Of a stretch of 64,000 nt of DNA, positions 26,144-35,574 are shown piece after piece; the first letter of the stretch is position 1, and every line of letters begins with the position of its first letter. This DNA is from an uncultured Prevotellaceae bacterium (GTDB lineage: Bacteria > Bacteroidota > Bacteroidia > Bacteroidales > Bacteroidaceae). The notes under the pieces were generated by a model. It ran no database searches. It was not told the DNA's origin and worked only from the letters and a program-made list of their open reading frames with translations. The translations under genes were made by a program, and so were the position numbers. The stretch is taken from assembly GCA_947167515.1 (NCBI GenBank), contig CAMVIM010000013.1, positions 32,285 to 96,284 on the forward strand, in the 5' to 3' direction.

Positions 26144-26851
26144 ATGAAAAGTGAAAAAGAAAAAAAGGGAAAAATGAAAAGTGAAAACAACGCCATCATC
26201 ATCCCCGAAGGACTCCTCTCCCCCTCAACAGGGGGAACAAAAGGGAGTCTTCTCCTCCACGCCTGCTGCGCCCCCTGCTCTTCCGCCATCGTCGAATGGA
26301 TGCTCCAACATGACATCCGCCCCACCATCTTCTACTTCAATCCCAACATCTACCCCCGCCAAGAATACGAAATCCGCAAAAACGAGAGCAAACGCCATGC
26401 CGACAGTCTCGGCATCCCTTGGATTGACGGGGACTACGACCATCTGGCTTGGCTCCAGCAAATCCAAGGTCTCGAGCACGAACCCGAACGAGGTGCCCGC
26501 TGTCTCCAATGCTTCCGCATCCGCCTCACCGCCACCGCCCTTCAAGCCCAGAAGCTCGGCATCTCTCACTTCGCCACCACCCTCGCCTCCTCACGCTGGA
26601 AAAACCTCGAGCAAATCAACCAGGCAGGACTCCAAGCCCAGCAACACCTCGCCTCCCTCACCACTCCCTCCTATCCCCTCTTCTGGCCCCAAAACTGGCG
26701 CAAGGCAGGACTTCAGGAGCGCCGCAACCAACTCCTCAAACAATACTCCTTCTACAACCAACGCTACTGCGGCTGCGAATTCAGTTACAAGCCAGCTGAA
26801 GAAGACAAAACTGCACCGCCCCATCCAGCATCTGAACACGGAAAAGGGTGA
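26144..26851 (+). CDS. queH: Epoxyqueuosine reductase QueH
   Basis: This 235-residue protein would reduce epoxyqueuosine to queuosine in tRNA. Cluster-binding cysteines are visible as HACCAPCSS (41, 42, 45), then GARCLQCFR and RYCGCEFS; YFNPNIYPRQEY is also typical. The upstream open frame (from 25463) is an antisense shadow. ATG 26144 and ATG 26174 both lie in two copies of the repeat gggaaaaATGAAAAGTG, so the exact start is uncertain by ten codons. The gene is alone and divergent from the BASS transporter. Confidence 0.9.
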   Translation: MKSEKEKKGKMKSENNAIIIPEGLLSPSTGGTKGSLLLHACCAPCSSAIVEWMLQHDIRPTIFYFNPNIYPRQEYEIRKNESKRHADSLGIPWIDGDYDHLAWLQQIQGLEHEPERGARCLQCFRIRLTATALQAQKLGISHFATTLASSRWKNLEQINQAGLQAQQHLASLTTPSYPLFWPQNWRKAGLQERRNQLLKQYSFYNQRYCGCEFSYKPAEEDKTAPPHPASEHGKG

Positions 26852-26882
26852 TACCATCACTTCCCATTTTTCTTCACAAATA

Positions 26883-26914
26883 TTTGTGATGTAATATAAA
26901 AGATTGTACATTTG
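26883..26914 (+). promoter_or_regulatory. Promoter of the 744-residue protein gene
   Basis: TTTG (26883-26886), 20 bases, TACATTTG (26907-26914), 25 bp before the start. Confidence 0.72.
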
Positions 26915-26939
26915 CAAATAAGAACATAAACAATCAAAT

Positions 26940-29174
26940 ATGGAAACAATCTTGCGCGACCTCAAACGCTGGCTGGAACAAGCCTTCACCAGTATCTCTC
27001 ATGGACAGAGACATACAGAAAACCGCATCATATTTGTAGCTGCTTGTGGAGTGCTTGGCCGCATCTTAAGTCTCCTGATGGTCATCGTGCCCATCCTGCT
27101 TTTTACGCTGGGAGGCGGACACACCCTGAGAGGCAAGGACTATGTGGTGCAGTTGCCGAAGAGTGCCAACGGCATCGAGTGCCAAGTCGCCACCCCGGAA
27201 CAGATGGAGCAGCTGCAGCCTGATGACTGTGAGTTCATCTCCAGTCCGCTGCTGCTGACCCAGAAGGGTGACCAGCACGTACAGCTGAACAGGATGGCCA
27301 AGGTGAGTTTCGACATCCCGAGAAGCGTACCCAAGGAAGACTACATCGACCTGGTGGGCGTGCTCATCACTGACGACGGCCCGATCTACATGATTCCAGA
27401 GATTGAAGGACTCAAGCGAGGAGTCGTCTCCTTCGAGACCAGCCACTTCTGCTGGGCAGGAGCCGCCAAGATGGACAAGGAAGAGAGACGGGAACTCTTC
27501 ATCGAGCGCATCTGCGTCAGCGAGTGGAAGGCCAATGCCTGCGATGCCGATGTGGAAGCCAAGTTGAGAGATAAGTTGGAGGCATTCGCCAGCGACATCG
27601 GTTTGGGAAAGAATGACCTGGCGGGCGTGCTGGCTCGCGAGGTGTTTGGAGACAATGAGTACATACAGGAGGCTGTCGATATGATTGAAGCCTACGACGA
27701 AGGCACCACGGCAGAGACCATCGCCAAGAAACTGGAAGAGAAGGCAAAGGCCAAAATGCTGGAGACGCTCTTTGAGAAACTCAAGGGCGACAAGGAAGTG
27801 GACAAGGTGGAGTATGACGAACTGAAAGATAAATACAAGCACACCCGCGTCACGAAGGAGGGCAAGAACAAGAAGATTGTGGAGGAACTGGAGAAGCACC
27901 TGACCAAGGAGAACATGGAAGAACTGGGCACCCGTCTGGGCAAGGGAGAAAGCCCGACGACGATTGCCTGGGACTACGCCAAGAAATATGCGAAAAGCTT
28001 TGCCGAAGACCAGCTGAAGTCCATCTCCGTCAAACTCGTCCCCCAGATCAAGATGATGCAGGAAGCAGCTAGGTACATGAAGGTGCTGAAGGACTTCTGG
28101 GCCAGCAACGAGATGATTGACATGTACAACGTCTATGCCCGCAACGCCAACAGCGACGGCCGCATGAGCAACGACGACTGGAACACCTTCGCAGTCCGCC
28201 GTCTGTCTGCCGCAATGGCGAAATTCGGCATGACCGAGGCAGAAATCCGCAAGCAGTTTGAGGAACGCTATAACAACAACAGGGACATCGAGAAGAAGAA
28301 GGCGGAACTCCGCAAGCTGATCGCCCTGTGGGAAAGCCCTGAGTTCGAACTGACCAAACAGCCCATCTTCGACAAACTCGGCTTCGACTACATCCAGCGA
28401 CTGACCCGAATCCATGTCCTAATGGAACGCTTCCGCAAGGAACTGGTTGTCAATGGAGACATCCCCGGACGCGAACGGCAGAACAGCATCGACTACACCC
28501 TCTGCCTCATCGTCGAGAAATACCTCGAATACTATCCCGACTACGAGAAGTTCCAGCGGTGGCTGGCCATGAAAGGCTTCTCCAAGGGCAGGCTCAAGCA
28601 GAGAGCCGACGCGCTCGACGAGTTCCGCTCCTGGTGGCTCGTGCGCACCGACATCAACCGCACCCCCAGCTCCAGCGAAGGCGAGAACAGCGTGGTCTAT
28701 ACCGCTTCTGCCGGCCACCACAAGAAGGTGCAGCGATGGACGGGCAAAGCCTTCCTCAGCGACTTCGACGAAGGCTACTGGTATCGTCCGCACACCAGCA
28801 CCTTCACCGCCACCATCGACGCCCCTCCAGCCCGGATAGAAGCTGGCGACTCGCTGGTGCTCCACGCAACCCTCAACCTCGACGCGCCCGAGAACGGCTG
28901 GTATCTCAGTGAATCGGCAGGACTCAACTTCGACCTCGAAGACGTCGGCATGGGCGCCATCCACGTCTCTGCCCAACGCTCCAAAATCATCAACCAGAAG
29001 GGCAGCACCACTGTCGGCACCCGCTACGGCTCACCGCACTCCGGCGAATGGGACTTTGTGATTCACATCCCCAGAGGCCACAAGGACGAACTGAAAGCCC
29101 TCAACTTCACCTCCTGCGGCTGCCGCACCCACTGGGTGTACAAATGGCGCAGCATCTTCGAAGCAGACGAATAA
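26940..29174 (+). CDS. Large single-span membrane protein of unknown function (744 aa)
   Basis: I do not recognise this protein. One strong membrane helix lies at about residues 42-58 (ILSLLMVIVPILLFTLGG), after a basic N-terminus, so the bulk should be outside the cytoplasm. Residues 60-180 look like a compact beta domain, with WAGAAKMDKEERR after it. Residues 190-480 are helical and highly charged (EEKAKAKMLETLFEKLK, KKIVEELEKHL), with a KDxADGRMS-like NANSDGRMSNDDWNTFA helix pair. The C-terminal 150 residues contain a beta-sandwich-like part with Ser/Thr and TSCGCRTHWVYKW near the end. It has its own promoter and terminator and no operon partner. Confidence 0.75.
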   Translation: METILRDLKRWLEQAFTSISHGQRHTENRIIFVAACGVLGRILSLLMVIVPILLFTLGGGHTLRGKDYVVQLPKSANGIECQVATPEQMEQLQPDDCEFISSPLLLTQKGDQHVQLNRMAKVSFDIPRSVPKEDYIDLVGVLITDDGPIYMIPEIEGLKRGVVSFETSHFCWAGAAKMDKEERRELFIERICVSEWKANACDADVEAKLRDKLEAFASDIGLGKNDLAGVLAREVFGDNEYIQEAVDMIEAYDEGTTAETIAKKLEEKAKAKMLETLFEKLKGDKEVDKVEYDELKDKYKHTRVTKEGKNKKIVEELEKHLTKENMEELGTRLGKGESPTTIAWDYAKKYAKSFAEDQLKSISVKLVPQIKMMQEAARYMKVLKDFWASNEMIDMYNVYARNANSDGRMSNDDWNTFAVRRLSAAMAKFGMTEAEIRKQFEERYNNNRDIEKKKAELRKLIALWESPEFELTKQPIFDKLGFDYIQRLTRIHVLMERFRKELVVNGDIPGRERQNSIDYTLCLIVEKYLEYYPDYEKFQRWLAMKGFSKGRLKQRADALDEFRSWWLVRTDINRTPSSSEGENSVVYTASAGHHKKVQRWTGKAFLSDFDEGYWYRPHTSTFTATIDAPPARIEAGDSLVLHATLNLDAPENGWYLSESAGLNFDLEDVGMGAIHVSAQRSKIINQKGSTTVGTRYGSPHSGEWDFVIHIPRGHKDELKALNFTSCGCRTHWVYKWRSIFEADE

Positions 29175-29205
29175 GGATTTTACATTTGCAACCAAAATCC
29201 TTTCT
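29173..29205 (+). terminator. Terminator after the 744-residue protein gene
   Basis: Arms aaggatttt (29173-29181) and aaaatcctt (29194-29202) pair perfectly and are followed by a short T-run; the left arm overlaps the stop codon region. Confidence 0.6.
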
Positions 29206-29208
29206 GAA

Positions 29209-29348
29209 GTAGTTAAGTAGTTAAGAAGTTAAGTAGTTAAGCCGATACCATGTGAATGGTTCCCATCGATGAAGTGACGAACAAAACATTTGATTTAACT
29301 CCTGTCCGCAGGACGAGCGTAGCGATAACTCCTTAACTCCTTAACTAC
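29209..29348. repeat. Tandem gtagttaag units and their distant complement
   Basis: A tandem array of gtagttaag-like units (29211-29240) is complementary in 16 of 18 positions (29217-29234 with 29331-29348) to ccttaactccttaactac. A long hairpin spanning the gap before the pectinase fusion gene is possible. Confidence 0.55.
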
Positions 29349-29413
29349 AAAGACGTTGAGCACATGCGAAACTTAAACTTGTGTATATTAAACAAAGAAA
29401 CAATGCAATCAAC

Positions 29414-32400
29414 ATGACTAGAAAGAGTCAACTAACTGATTACTTATTTCTTCTTTTTGCACTATTACCCCTCCACACTTGGGCACAAGTTTGGGACAAG
29501 ACTTTGTATCAGCAGATTGAGCAAAGCATCCAAGTGCCTGAACTACGAGAGGACATCTATTCCATCGCCCAGTTTGGAGCTAAGCCTTCTGCGGCAGCAG
29601 CACAGAACCAGAAAGCTATCCAGAAGGCCATCAACGCATGTGCCAAACGGGGTGGCGGACGGGTGACGGTGCCTGCAGGACAGACCTTCCGCACGGGTGC
29701 CATCGAACTGAAAAGTGGCGTGAACCTGCATGTGGAGGAAGGGGCGGTGCTGGAATTCGTGTTCGAGCCAGCCCTCTACCCCATCGTGGAAACGTCGTGG
29801 GAGGGTCTGGATTGCTACAACCTCTCACCATGCGTCTATGCCTTTTGTGCTCAAGACATCGCCATCACCGGCAAAGGAACTATCGACGGAGGCGGCAACC
29901 ACGAGACCTGGTGGCCTTGGTGCGGTGCTACGAAATATGGTTGGAAAGAAGGGATTGTGAGCCAAAAACTTGGTTCTCGCGCTCGTCTGCTCAAGAATGG
30001 CGAAGATGGCGAGCCGATGGTGGATGAGAAGGGGAAACGCTCTACCCTGCGCACCTTCACAGCCAAGGACGGCATGCGGCCGCAACTCATCGGCTTTAAC
30101 CAATGTGAAAGGGTGCTGATAGAGGATGTGACCCTGCTGCGTTCTCCCTTCTGGGTGATTCATCCCCTGAAGTGTACGGATGTGACCGTGCGGCGTGTAC
30201 ACATCAACAACGACGGGCCGAATGGTGACGGTTGCGACCCCGAGTCCTGCGACCGAGTGCTGATTGAGGACTGCTTTTTCAACACTGGCGACGACTGCAT
30301 CGCCATCAAGAGCGGACGCAACCGCGACGGACGTACGCGTGGGATGCCCAGCCAGAACATCATCATCCGCCATTGTGAGATGAAGAACGGACACGGCGGT
30401 GTGGTGATTGGCTCGGAAATCAGTGGTGGATGCAAGAACGTGTTTGCCCACGACTGCGTGATGGACTCGCCCAACCTCGACCGCGTCCTGCGCATCAAGA
30501 CCAATTCGTGTCGTGGCGGTGTGATTGAGAACATCTTCGTCAAGGACATCCAAGTGGGTCAATGTGGCGAATCGGTCTTGAAAATCAACCTCGACTACGA
30601 GCACAACGAGGTGTGCTGTCGGGGCAACTACCCGACGGTGAGGAATGTGCTGATGGAGAACGTGACCTGCGAGAAATCGAAGTATGGTGTGCAAATCATC
30701 GGGTTGGACGAGGACACTTTCGTGCATGACATCACCGTGAGGAACTGCCACTTCAACGGCGTGAAACAGGGCAACACCATCACAGGAAAGACACGCAACA
30801 TCGTGTTTGACAAACTGTTCGTGAACGGCTCGATGTGCTTGCAAGAGAAACCCTACCAGCACTACAGCGAATGGATGACCGCTTCGGAAATGCAACGCAC
30901 CCCGAAGAGTTACCTGCTCGACTTCTCCACGAAACCCAAGTGGAGTTATGTGATGGGCATCGAACTGGAGGCGATGCTCGACACCTATCTGCGTTATGGC
31001 GACGAACGCATCCTGCACTATTGCCAGGAATATACCGACACGATGATTAACGCAATGGGAGAGATTCGCGGCTATCGGCTCGAAGACTACAACCTCGACA
31101 ACATCCGCACGGGGCATTTCGTGGCGCGTATGTATCAAGTAAAGCCCGAACGGAAGAATCTGCTCGCCATACAACTGATGATGAAGCAGCTGCAACGGCA
31201 ACCACGCACCCTCGAGGACGGTGTCTTCTGGCACAAAGCCATCTACAGTTATCAGGTGTGGCTCGACGGCATCTTCATGGGACTCCCCTATCATGTGCTG
31301 ACCGCCTCCATGCTCCTGCCTCCCAAGGAAGCCCGAAAGGTGTATGATGATGCTGTGAACCAAGTGACCACCACCTACCGACGCACGCTCGACCCTCAGA
31401 CAGGACTGAACCGTCACGCTTGGGACGAGACGCATGAGATGTTCTGGGCAGACAAACAGACGGGACTTTCACAACATTGCTGGGGACGTGCACAAGGTTG
31501 GTACACGATGGCACTCATCGAACTGCTCGACGTGCTGCCCACCGATTATGCCCGACGAGGCGAAGTCATTGACCTCTTACGCAAGGATTTGGAAGCCATC
31601 GTGAAATGGCAGGACAAGGAATCGGGTGTGTGGTATCAGGTGATGGATGCTCCGAAGGAGGAAGCCAACTACCTCGAATCGACCTGTTCCTCCATGTTTG
31701 CCTACGCCCTGCTGAAGGCCTACCGCAAGGGCTATGTGAACGAGACCTATCGCGAGGCGGGCATCAAAGCTTATCGTGGCATCCTCAACCGCTTCGTCCG
31801 CGTGAACGAAGACAAGACCCTCTCGCTCACCCATTGTTGTTCGGTGGCAGGACTGGGTCCTGGCATCAGCGAGAAGGTCTTGAAGGCGGCACCCAACGTG
31901 AAGGAAAACCGACGCAGGGACGGCTCTTTCAGTTATTACCTCTCCGAACCTATCCGCGACAACGATGCCAAAGGCATTGGTCCTTTCATCTGGTCATCGT
32001 TGGAGATGGAGGCGCTGGGCTTCGACACCGAGAACACCTTGACGCCCATCGACCGCAAGGCTGTCGTCACACGCAACAACCCCATCGTCCGTGCCGCCGA
32101 CCCTCTGGCTGCACTTTCTGTCGGCAACGGACACTTTGCCACCACCGTCGATGTGACGGGCATGCAGTCCTATCCGCTCCATTACAAAGACGGCATCCCT
32201 CTCACCGCCATGTCCGATTGGGGATGGCACCGCTTTCCCAACACCCTGCAACTCAAAGAGGAAGAAACCCAGAAAACCATGCAGTTCCCTTTTCGGAAAC
32301 ACCCCGAGGTATATGCCGTCGAATACAAACAAGGAGGACGGAAACAAGAGGCAACTCTTTACTATCGGGTGAATCCTCATCGCCTCCACTTGGGTTGCAT

Positions 32401-34213
32401 CGGGATGGAACTGAAAAACACAGACGGCAGCCTCATCCCTTTGGAAGAACTGACCGACATTCATCAGGAGCAGCACCTCTTCGACGGCACCATCACTTCG
32501 CAGTTTCATGCTGACGGAACACCCGTCGAAGTCACCACCGCCTGTCTCCAAGACCACGATGCCGTGCTCTACCGCATCAAGACCCCTCTGCTGACAGACG
32601 GACGAGCCAGCGTGTCCATCCGTTTTCCCTACCCCACAGGCAAGCATGCCGACGATGCCGCCGACTGGACACAGCCTGAAAAGCACACCTCACGCATCAT
32701 CCACCAAACCGACCATGCAGCCGTCTTGGAACACACGCTCGACAGCACCACCTACTACCTCACCCTGCAATGGGAAGGAACGGTCCACCTCGAAGTGACC
32801 GAGCCACACCAATTCACGCTCTCCACCTCCTCCGATGTGCTGACCCTCAAAGCGGAATACACTGCCCATCGCAACGACACACCCCAAACCTCCTTCGTCT
32901 ACGACCAAGACCTCCGTGCCGTCAGCAAGGCTTGGAACCAATGGTGGAACGCAGGTGCCATCGTCGATTTCTCCCGATGCACCGACCCACGTGCCCCAGA
33001 GTTGGAACGTCGTGTGGTCTTGTCACAATACCTCACCCAAATCAATTGCGCCAACTCCACCCCACCGCAAGAGACAGGACTCACCTACAACTCTTGGTTC
33101 GGTCGCCCACACCTCGAAATGACGTGGTGGCACACCATCCACTTCGCCCTGTGGAATCGTCCCGAAGTGCTGGAGAACATACTCACATGGTATAACAACG
33201 TCGCTTATCCCGAAGCCAAGAAGATAGCCCAACGCCAAGGTTTCAAGGGCATCCGTTGGATGAAGATGACCGACCCGTGGGCAGGCGAGGCACCGTCTAA
33301 CACAGGCTCCTTCCTCATCTGGCAACAACCCCACTACATCTATATGGCGGAGGAAATGTACCGTGCCCATCCCACCCAAGAGACCATCGAAAAATATGCC
33401 CAGCAAGTGGAAGAAACCGCCCTGTTCATGGCTGATTTTGTCACCTACAACACCAGCACCAAATGCTATCATCTGAAAGGTGCCACCGCCATGCAGGAGT
33501 CTATGTCCAAGGACTTCTCCTACGACCATCCCTTCGAACTCGCCTATTGGCGCTACGGACTCCAAACCGCACAAACATGGCGTGAACGGCAAGGACTGCC
33601 CCGACATCAGGAATGGGACAACATCCTCGCCCATCTTGCTCCTCTGCCACAGAAAGACGGCATCTACAAAGCAGGCACTCCCCTCCATCCTTTCGACAAA
33701 GCGACCACCGCCAAAGACTTTGACCCTTTCCAAACACCCGAACAGAACGGGCAGAAACGCATCTCCGAAGAAGACTTTGAAAAGAAAAGCCACTCCGACC
33801 ACCCTGCCATCCTCGGAGTGGCCGCCCTCTTCCCCACCAATCTTCCATCTTCAATCTACCGCCCTATCACCATGAACGCCACCCTCCAGTGGGTACAAAA
33901 AAATTGGAAATGGGACACCACATGGGGATGGGACTACGGCATGACCGCGATGGCTGCCACCCGACTGGGACAACCCGATGAAGCCATCAACATCCTCCTT
34001 TCTGACCACACTAAAAACACTTATCTCATTTCTGGTCATAACTTCCAGACCGCTGACCGCCTGCGCATCTACCTGCCAGGCAATGGTGCCCTGCTTACTG
34101 CCATAGCCATGATGTGTGCGGGATGGGACGGATGCCCCGAAGCACACAATCCAGGCTTTCCCCACGACGGCACTTGGAAGGTCCGATGGGAGGGATTGCA
34201 GAGAATGCAATGA
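29414..34213 (+). CDS. Multi-modular pectinase: GH28 + GH105 + (alpha/alpha)6 glycosidase-like module
   Basis: This protein of 1599 residues (from ATG 29414, signal peptide LLFALLPLHTWAQ) fuses three enzymes. Residues about 30-470 are a GH28 polygalacturonase with NNDGPNGDGCDPES, NTGDDCIAIKSG and GHGGVVIGSE. Residues about 490-870 are GH105-like (unsaturated rhamnogalacturonyl hydrolase) with WLDGIFMGLPYHV, HAWDETHEMFWADKQTGLS and SGVWYQVMD. Residues about 885-1599 have a beta-sandwich then a six-hairpin domain (SVGNGHFATTVDVTG, NSWFGRPHLEMTWWHTIHF) resembling clan GH-L-type enzymes, not clearly assigned. It would cut pectin backbones and process the unsaturated or terminal sugars in one secreted chain. 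No SusC/SusD pair is adjacent. Confidence 0.88.
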   Translation: MTRKSQLTDYLFLLFALLPLHTWAQVWDKTLYQQIEQSIQVPELREDIYSIAQFGAKPSAAAAQNQKAIQKAINACAKRGGGRVTVPAGQTFRTGAIELKSGVNLHVEEGAVLEFVFEPALYPIVETSWEGLDCYNLSPCVYAFCAQDIAITGKGTIDGGGNHETWWPWCGATKYGWKEGIVSQKLGSRARLLKNGEDGEPMVDEKGKRSTLRTFTAKDGMRPQLIGFNQCERVLIEDVTLLRSPFWVIHPLKCTDVTVRRVHINNDGPNGDGCDPESCDRVLIEDCFFNTGDDCIAIKSGRNRDGRTRGMPSQNIIIRHCEMKNGHGGVVIGSEISGGCKNVFAHDCVMDSPNLDRVLRIKTNSCRGGVIENIFVKDIQVGQCGESVLKINLDYEHNEVCCRGNYPTVRNVLMENVTCEKSKYGVQIIGLDEDTFVHDITVRNCHFNGVKQGNTITGKTRNIVFDKLFVNGSMCLQEKPYQHYSEWMTASEMQRTPKSYLLDFSTKPKWSYVMGIELEAMLDTYLRYGDERILHYCQEYTDTMINAMGEIRGYRLEDYNLDNIRTGHFVARMYQVKPERKNLLAIQLMMKQLQRQPRTLEDGVFWHKAIYSYQVWLDGIFMGLPYHVLTASMLLPPKEARKVYDDAVNQVTTTYRRTLDPQTGLNRHAWDETHEMFWADKQTGLSQHCWGRAQGWYTMALIELLDVLPTDYARRGEVIDLLRKDLEAIVKWQDKESGVWYQVMDAPKEEANYLESTCSSMFAYALLKAYRKGYVNETYREAGIKAYRGILNRFVRVNEDKTLSLTHCCSVAGLGPGISEKVLKAAPNVKENRRRDGSFSYYLSEPIRDNDAKGIGPFIWSSLEMEALGFDTENTLTPIDRKAVVTRNNPIVRAADPLAALSVGNGHFATTVDVTGMQSYPLHYKDGIPLTAMSDWGWHRFPNTLQLKEEETQKTMQFPFRKHPEVYAVEYKQGGRKQEATLYYRVNPHRLHLGCIGMELKNTDGSLIPLEELTDIHQEQHLFDGTITSQFHADGTPVEVTTACLQDHDAVLYRIKTPLLTDGRASVSIRFPYPTGKHADDAADWTQPEKHTSRIIHQTDHAAVLEHTLDSTTYYLTLQWEGTVHLEVTEPHQFTLSTSSDVLTLKAEYTAHRNDTPQTSFVYDQDLRAVSKAWNQWWNAGAIVDFSRCTDPRAPELERRVVLSQYLTQINCANSTPPQETGLTYNSWFGRPHLEMTWWHTIHFALWNRPEVLENILTWYNNVAYPEAKKIAQRQGFKGIRWMKMTDPWAGEAPSNTGSFLIWQQPHYIYMAEEMYRAHPTQETIEKYAQQVEETALFMADFVTYNTSTKCYHLKGATAMQESMSKDFSYDHPFELAYWRYGLQTAQTWRERQGLPRHQEWDNILAHLAPLPQKDGIYKAGTPLHPFDKATTAKDFDPFQTPEQNGQKRISEEDFEKKSHSDHPAILGVAALFPTNLPSSIYRPITMNATLQWVQKNWKWDTTWGWDYGMTAMAATRLGQPDEAINILLSDHTKNTYLISGHNFQTADRLRIYLPGNGALLTAIAMMCAGWDGCPEAHNPGFPHDGTWKVRWEGLQRMQ

Positions 34214-34291
34214 CATTGTGCTTTTCGTGTTTCATTTTTCACTTTAACCTTATTTTTCACTTTTCACTCTTTACTTTTCCCTTAAAATCAC

Positions 34292-34299
34292 TACCTTTG
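34292..34299 (+). promoter_or_regulatory. Probable promoter -7 element of the T9SS plug-like gene
   Basis: TACCTTTG, 18 bp before the ATG. It is followed by the gtgaaaaATGAAAAG repeat that supplies the start codon. Confidence 0.55.
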
Positions 34300-34317
34300 T
34301 GGCGTAAAAAGTGAAAA

Positions 34318-35562
34318 ATGAAAAGATTGACTGTTTTTTTCTTGATACTCATATCGATTTCCTGTACCCTCACAGCACAGGAGAACATCTGCTTTTCTCC
34401 ACGACTGAAGACCCTGCAAGTGAAAGTGGATGGAGCATGGGGCAGACCTCCCGTCATGCTGCTCAGCCGAGGACACTATGTGGAAATCAGTTTCGATGAC
34501 TTGCAGCCCAACTACCAGCGTTACACCTATAGCATCACGCATTGCAACGCCGACTGGACGGAAAGCGACCTGCAAACGAGCGAATACATGACGGGCTTCA
34601 ACGACTCGCGCATCGACGACTACGAACCTGCCATCGGCACCGAAATGAACTACTGCCACTACTCGCTGGTGCTGCCCAACAACGAAAACAGCCTGCTGGT
34701 GTCGGGCAACTACCGCATCCGCATCTATGAAGATGGAGAGGACGATCCCGTCGCCCAAGCCTGCTTCTCCATCATCGAGCCTCATGTGGGGGTCAGCATC
34801 GACGTGACAGCCAACACCGACATCGACACCTACGAGACTCATCAGCAAGTCAACTTTGCGGTCAGTTACAGCGGCTATCAGGTCAGCAATCCCGTGAACG
34901 AGTTCAAGTACATCGTCCAACAAAACCGCCGTTGGGACAATCACGTGGAAGACCTTCAACCCACCCTCATGCAGGTAAACCGCCTCATCTTCAACCACAA
35001 TCGCAAATTGATTTTCGATGCAGGCAACGAATACCGTCGTTTTGAAATATTGGACCCGTATGTGCCCACCATGCGAGTGGACCACATGGAATATGCTAAC
35101 GACTACTACCATGCCACCCTCTTTGCCGATGAACAACGCATCAACTATCTCTACGACGAAGACCAGAACGGACGCTACTACATCCGCAACAGAAACAACG
35201 TGGAGAGTGACACCGAGAGCGACTACTTCTTCACCCACTTCACCCTTCAGATGCCCCAAGTGCCTGGCGGCGATGTCTATCTGTTTGGCGACCTGACGGG
35301 CAACCGCATGGACGAGGAATACAAGATGGAGTATAACCTCATCGACCATCAATACGAACTGGTGACTCCGCTGAAACAAGGCTCTTATAATTATCTATAT
35401 ATGTACAGGCGCGAGGACGACACCCTCGGACTCACGCAACCATGCGAAGGCGATTTCCATCAGACCGAAAACGAATACTGTGTCTATGTCTATCACCGTC
35501 CCTTCGGACTACGATATGACAAACTCATCGGATTCCAGAACATAAGTACAAAGAATCAATAA
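34318..35562 (+). CDS. DUF5103 / type IX secretion plug-like protein
   Basis: This 414-residue exported protein (signal peptide ending TLTAQ) has an N-terminal domain with FSPRLKTLQVKVDGAWGRPPVMLLSRGHYVEISFDDLQPNYQRYTY and HCNADWTESDLQTSEYMTGFNDSRIDDY-type blocks typical of DUF5103, followed by beta-domains and a GGDVYLFGDLTGN segment. In Bacteroidota this family acts as the periplasmic plug of the type IX secretion translocon. Homology is from motif memory. It is followed at 12 bp by the amidase-like gene. Confidence 0.8.
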   Translation: MKRLTVFFLILISISCTLTAQENICFSPRLKTLQVKVDGAWGRPPVMLLSRGHYVEISFDDLQPNYQRYTYSITHCNADWTESDLQTSEYMTGFNDSRIDDYEPAIGTEMNYCHYSLVLPNNENSLLVSGNYRIRIYEDGEDDPVAQACFSIIEPHVGVSIDVTANTDIDTYETHQQVNFAVSYSGYQVSNPVNEFKYIVQQNRRWDNHVEDLQPTLMQVNRLIFNHNRKLIFDAGNEYRRFEILDPYVPTMRVDHMEYANDYYHATLFADEQRINYLYDEDQNGRYYIRNRNNVESDTESDYFFTHFTLQMPQVPGGDVYLFGDLTGNRMDEEYKMEYNLIDHQYELVTPLKQGSYNYLYMYRREDDTLGLTQPCEGDFHQTENEYCVYVYHRPFGLRYDKLIGFQNISTKNQ

Positions 35563-35574
35563 CCCCACCTTTTC

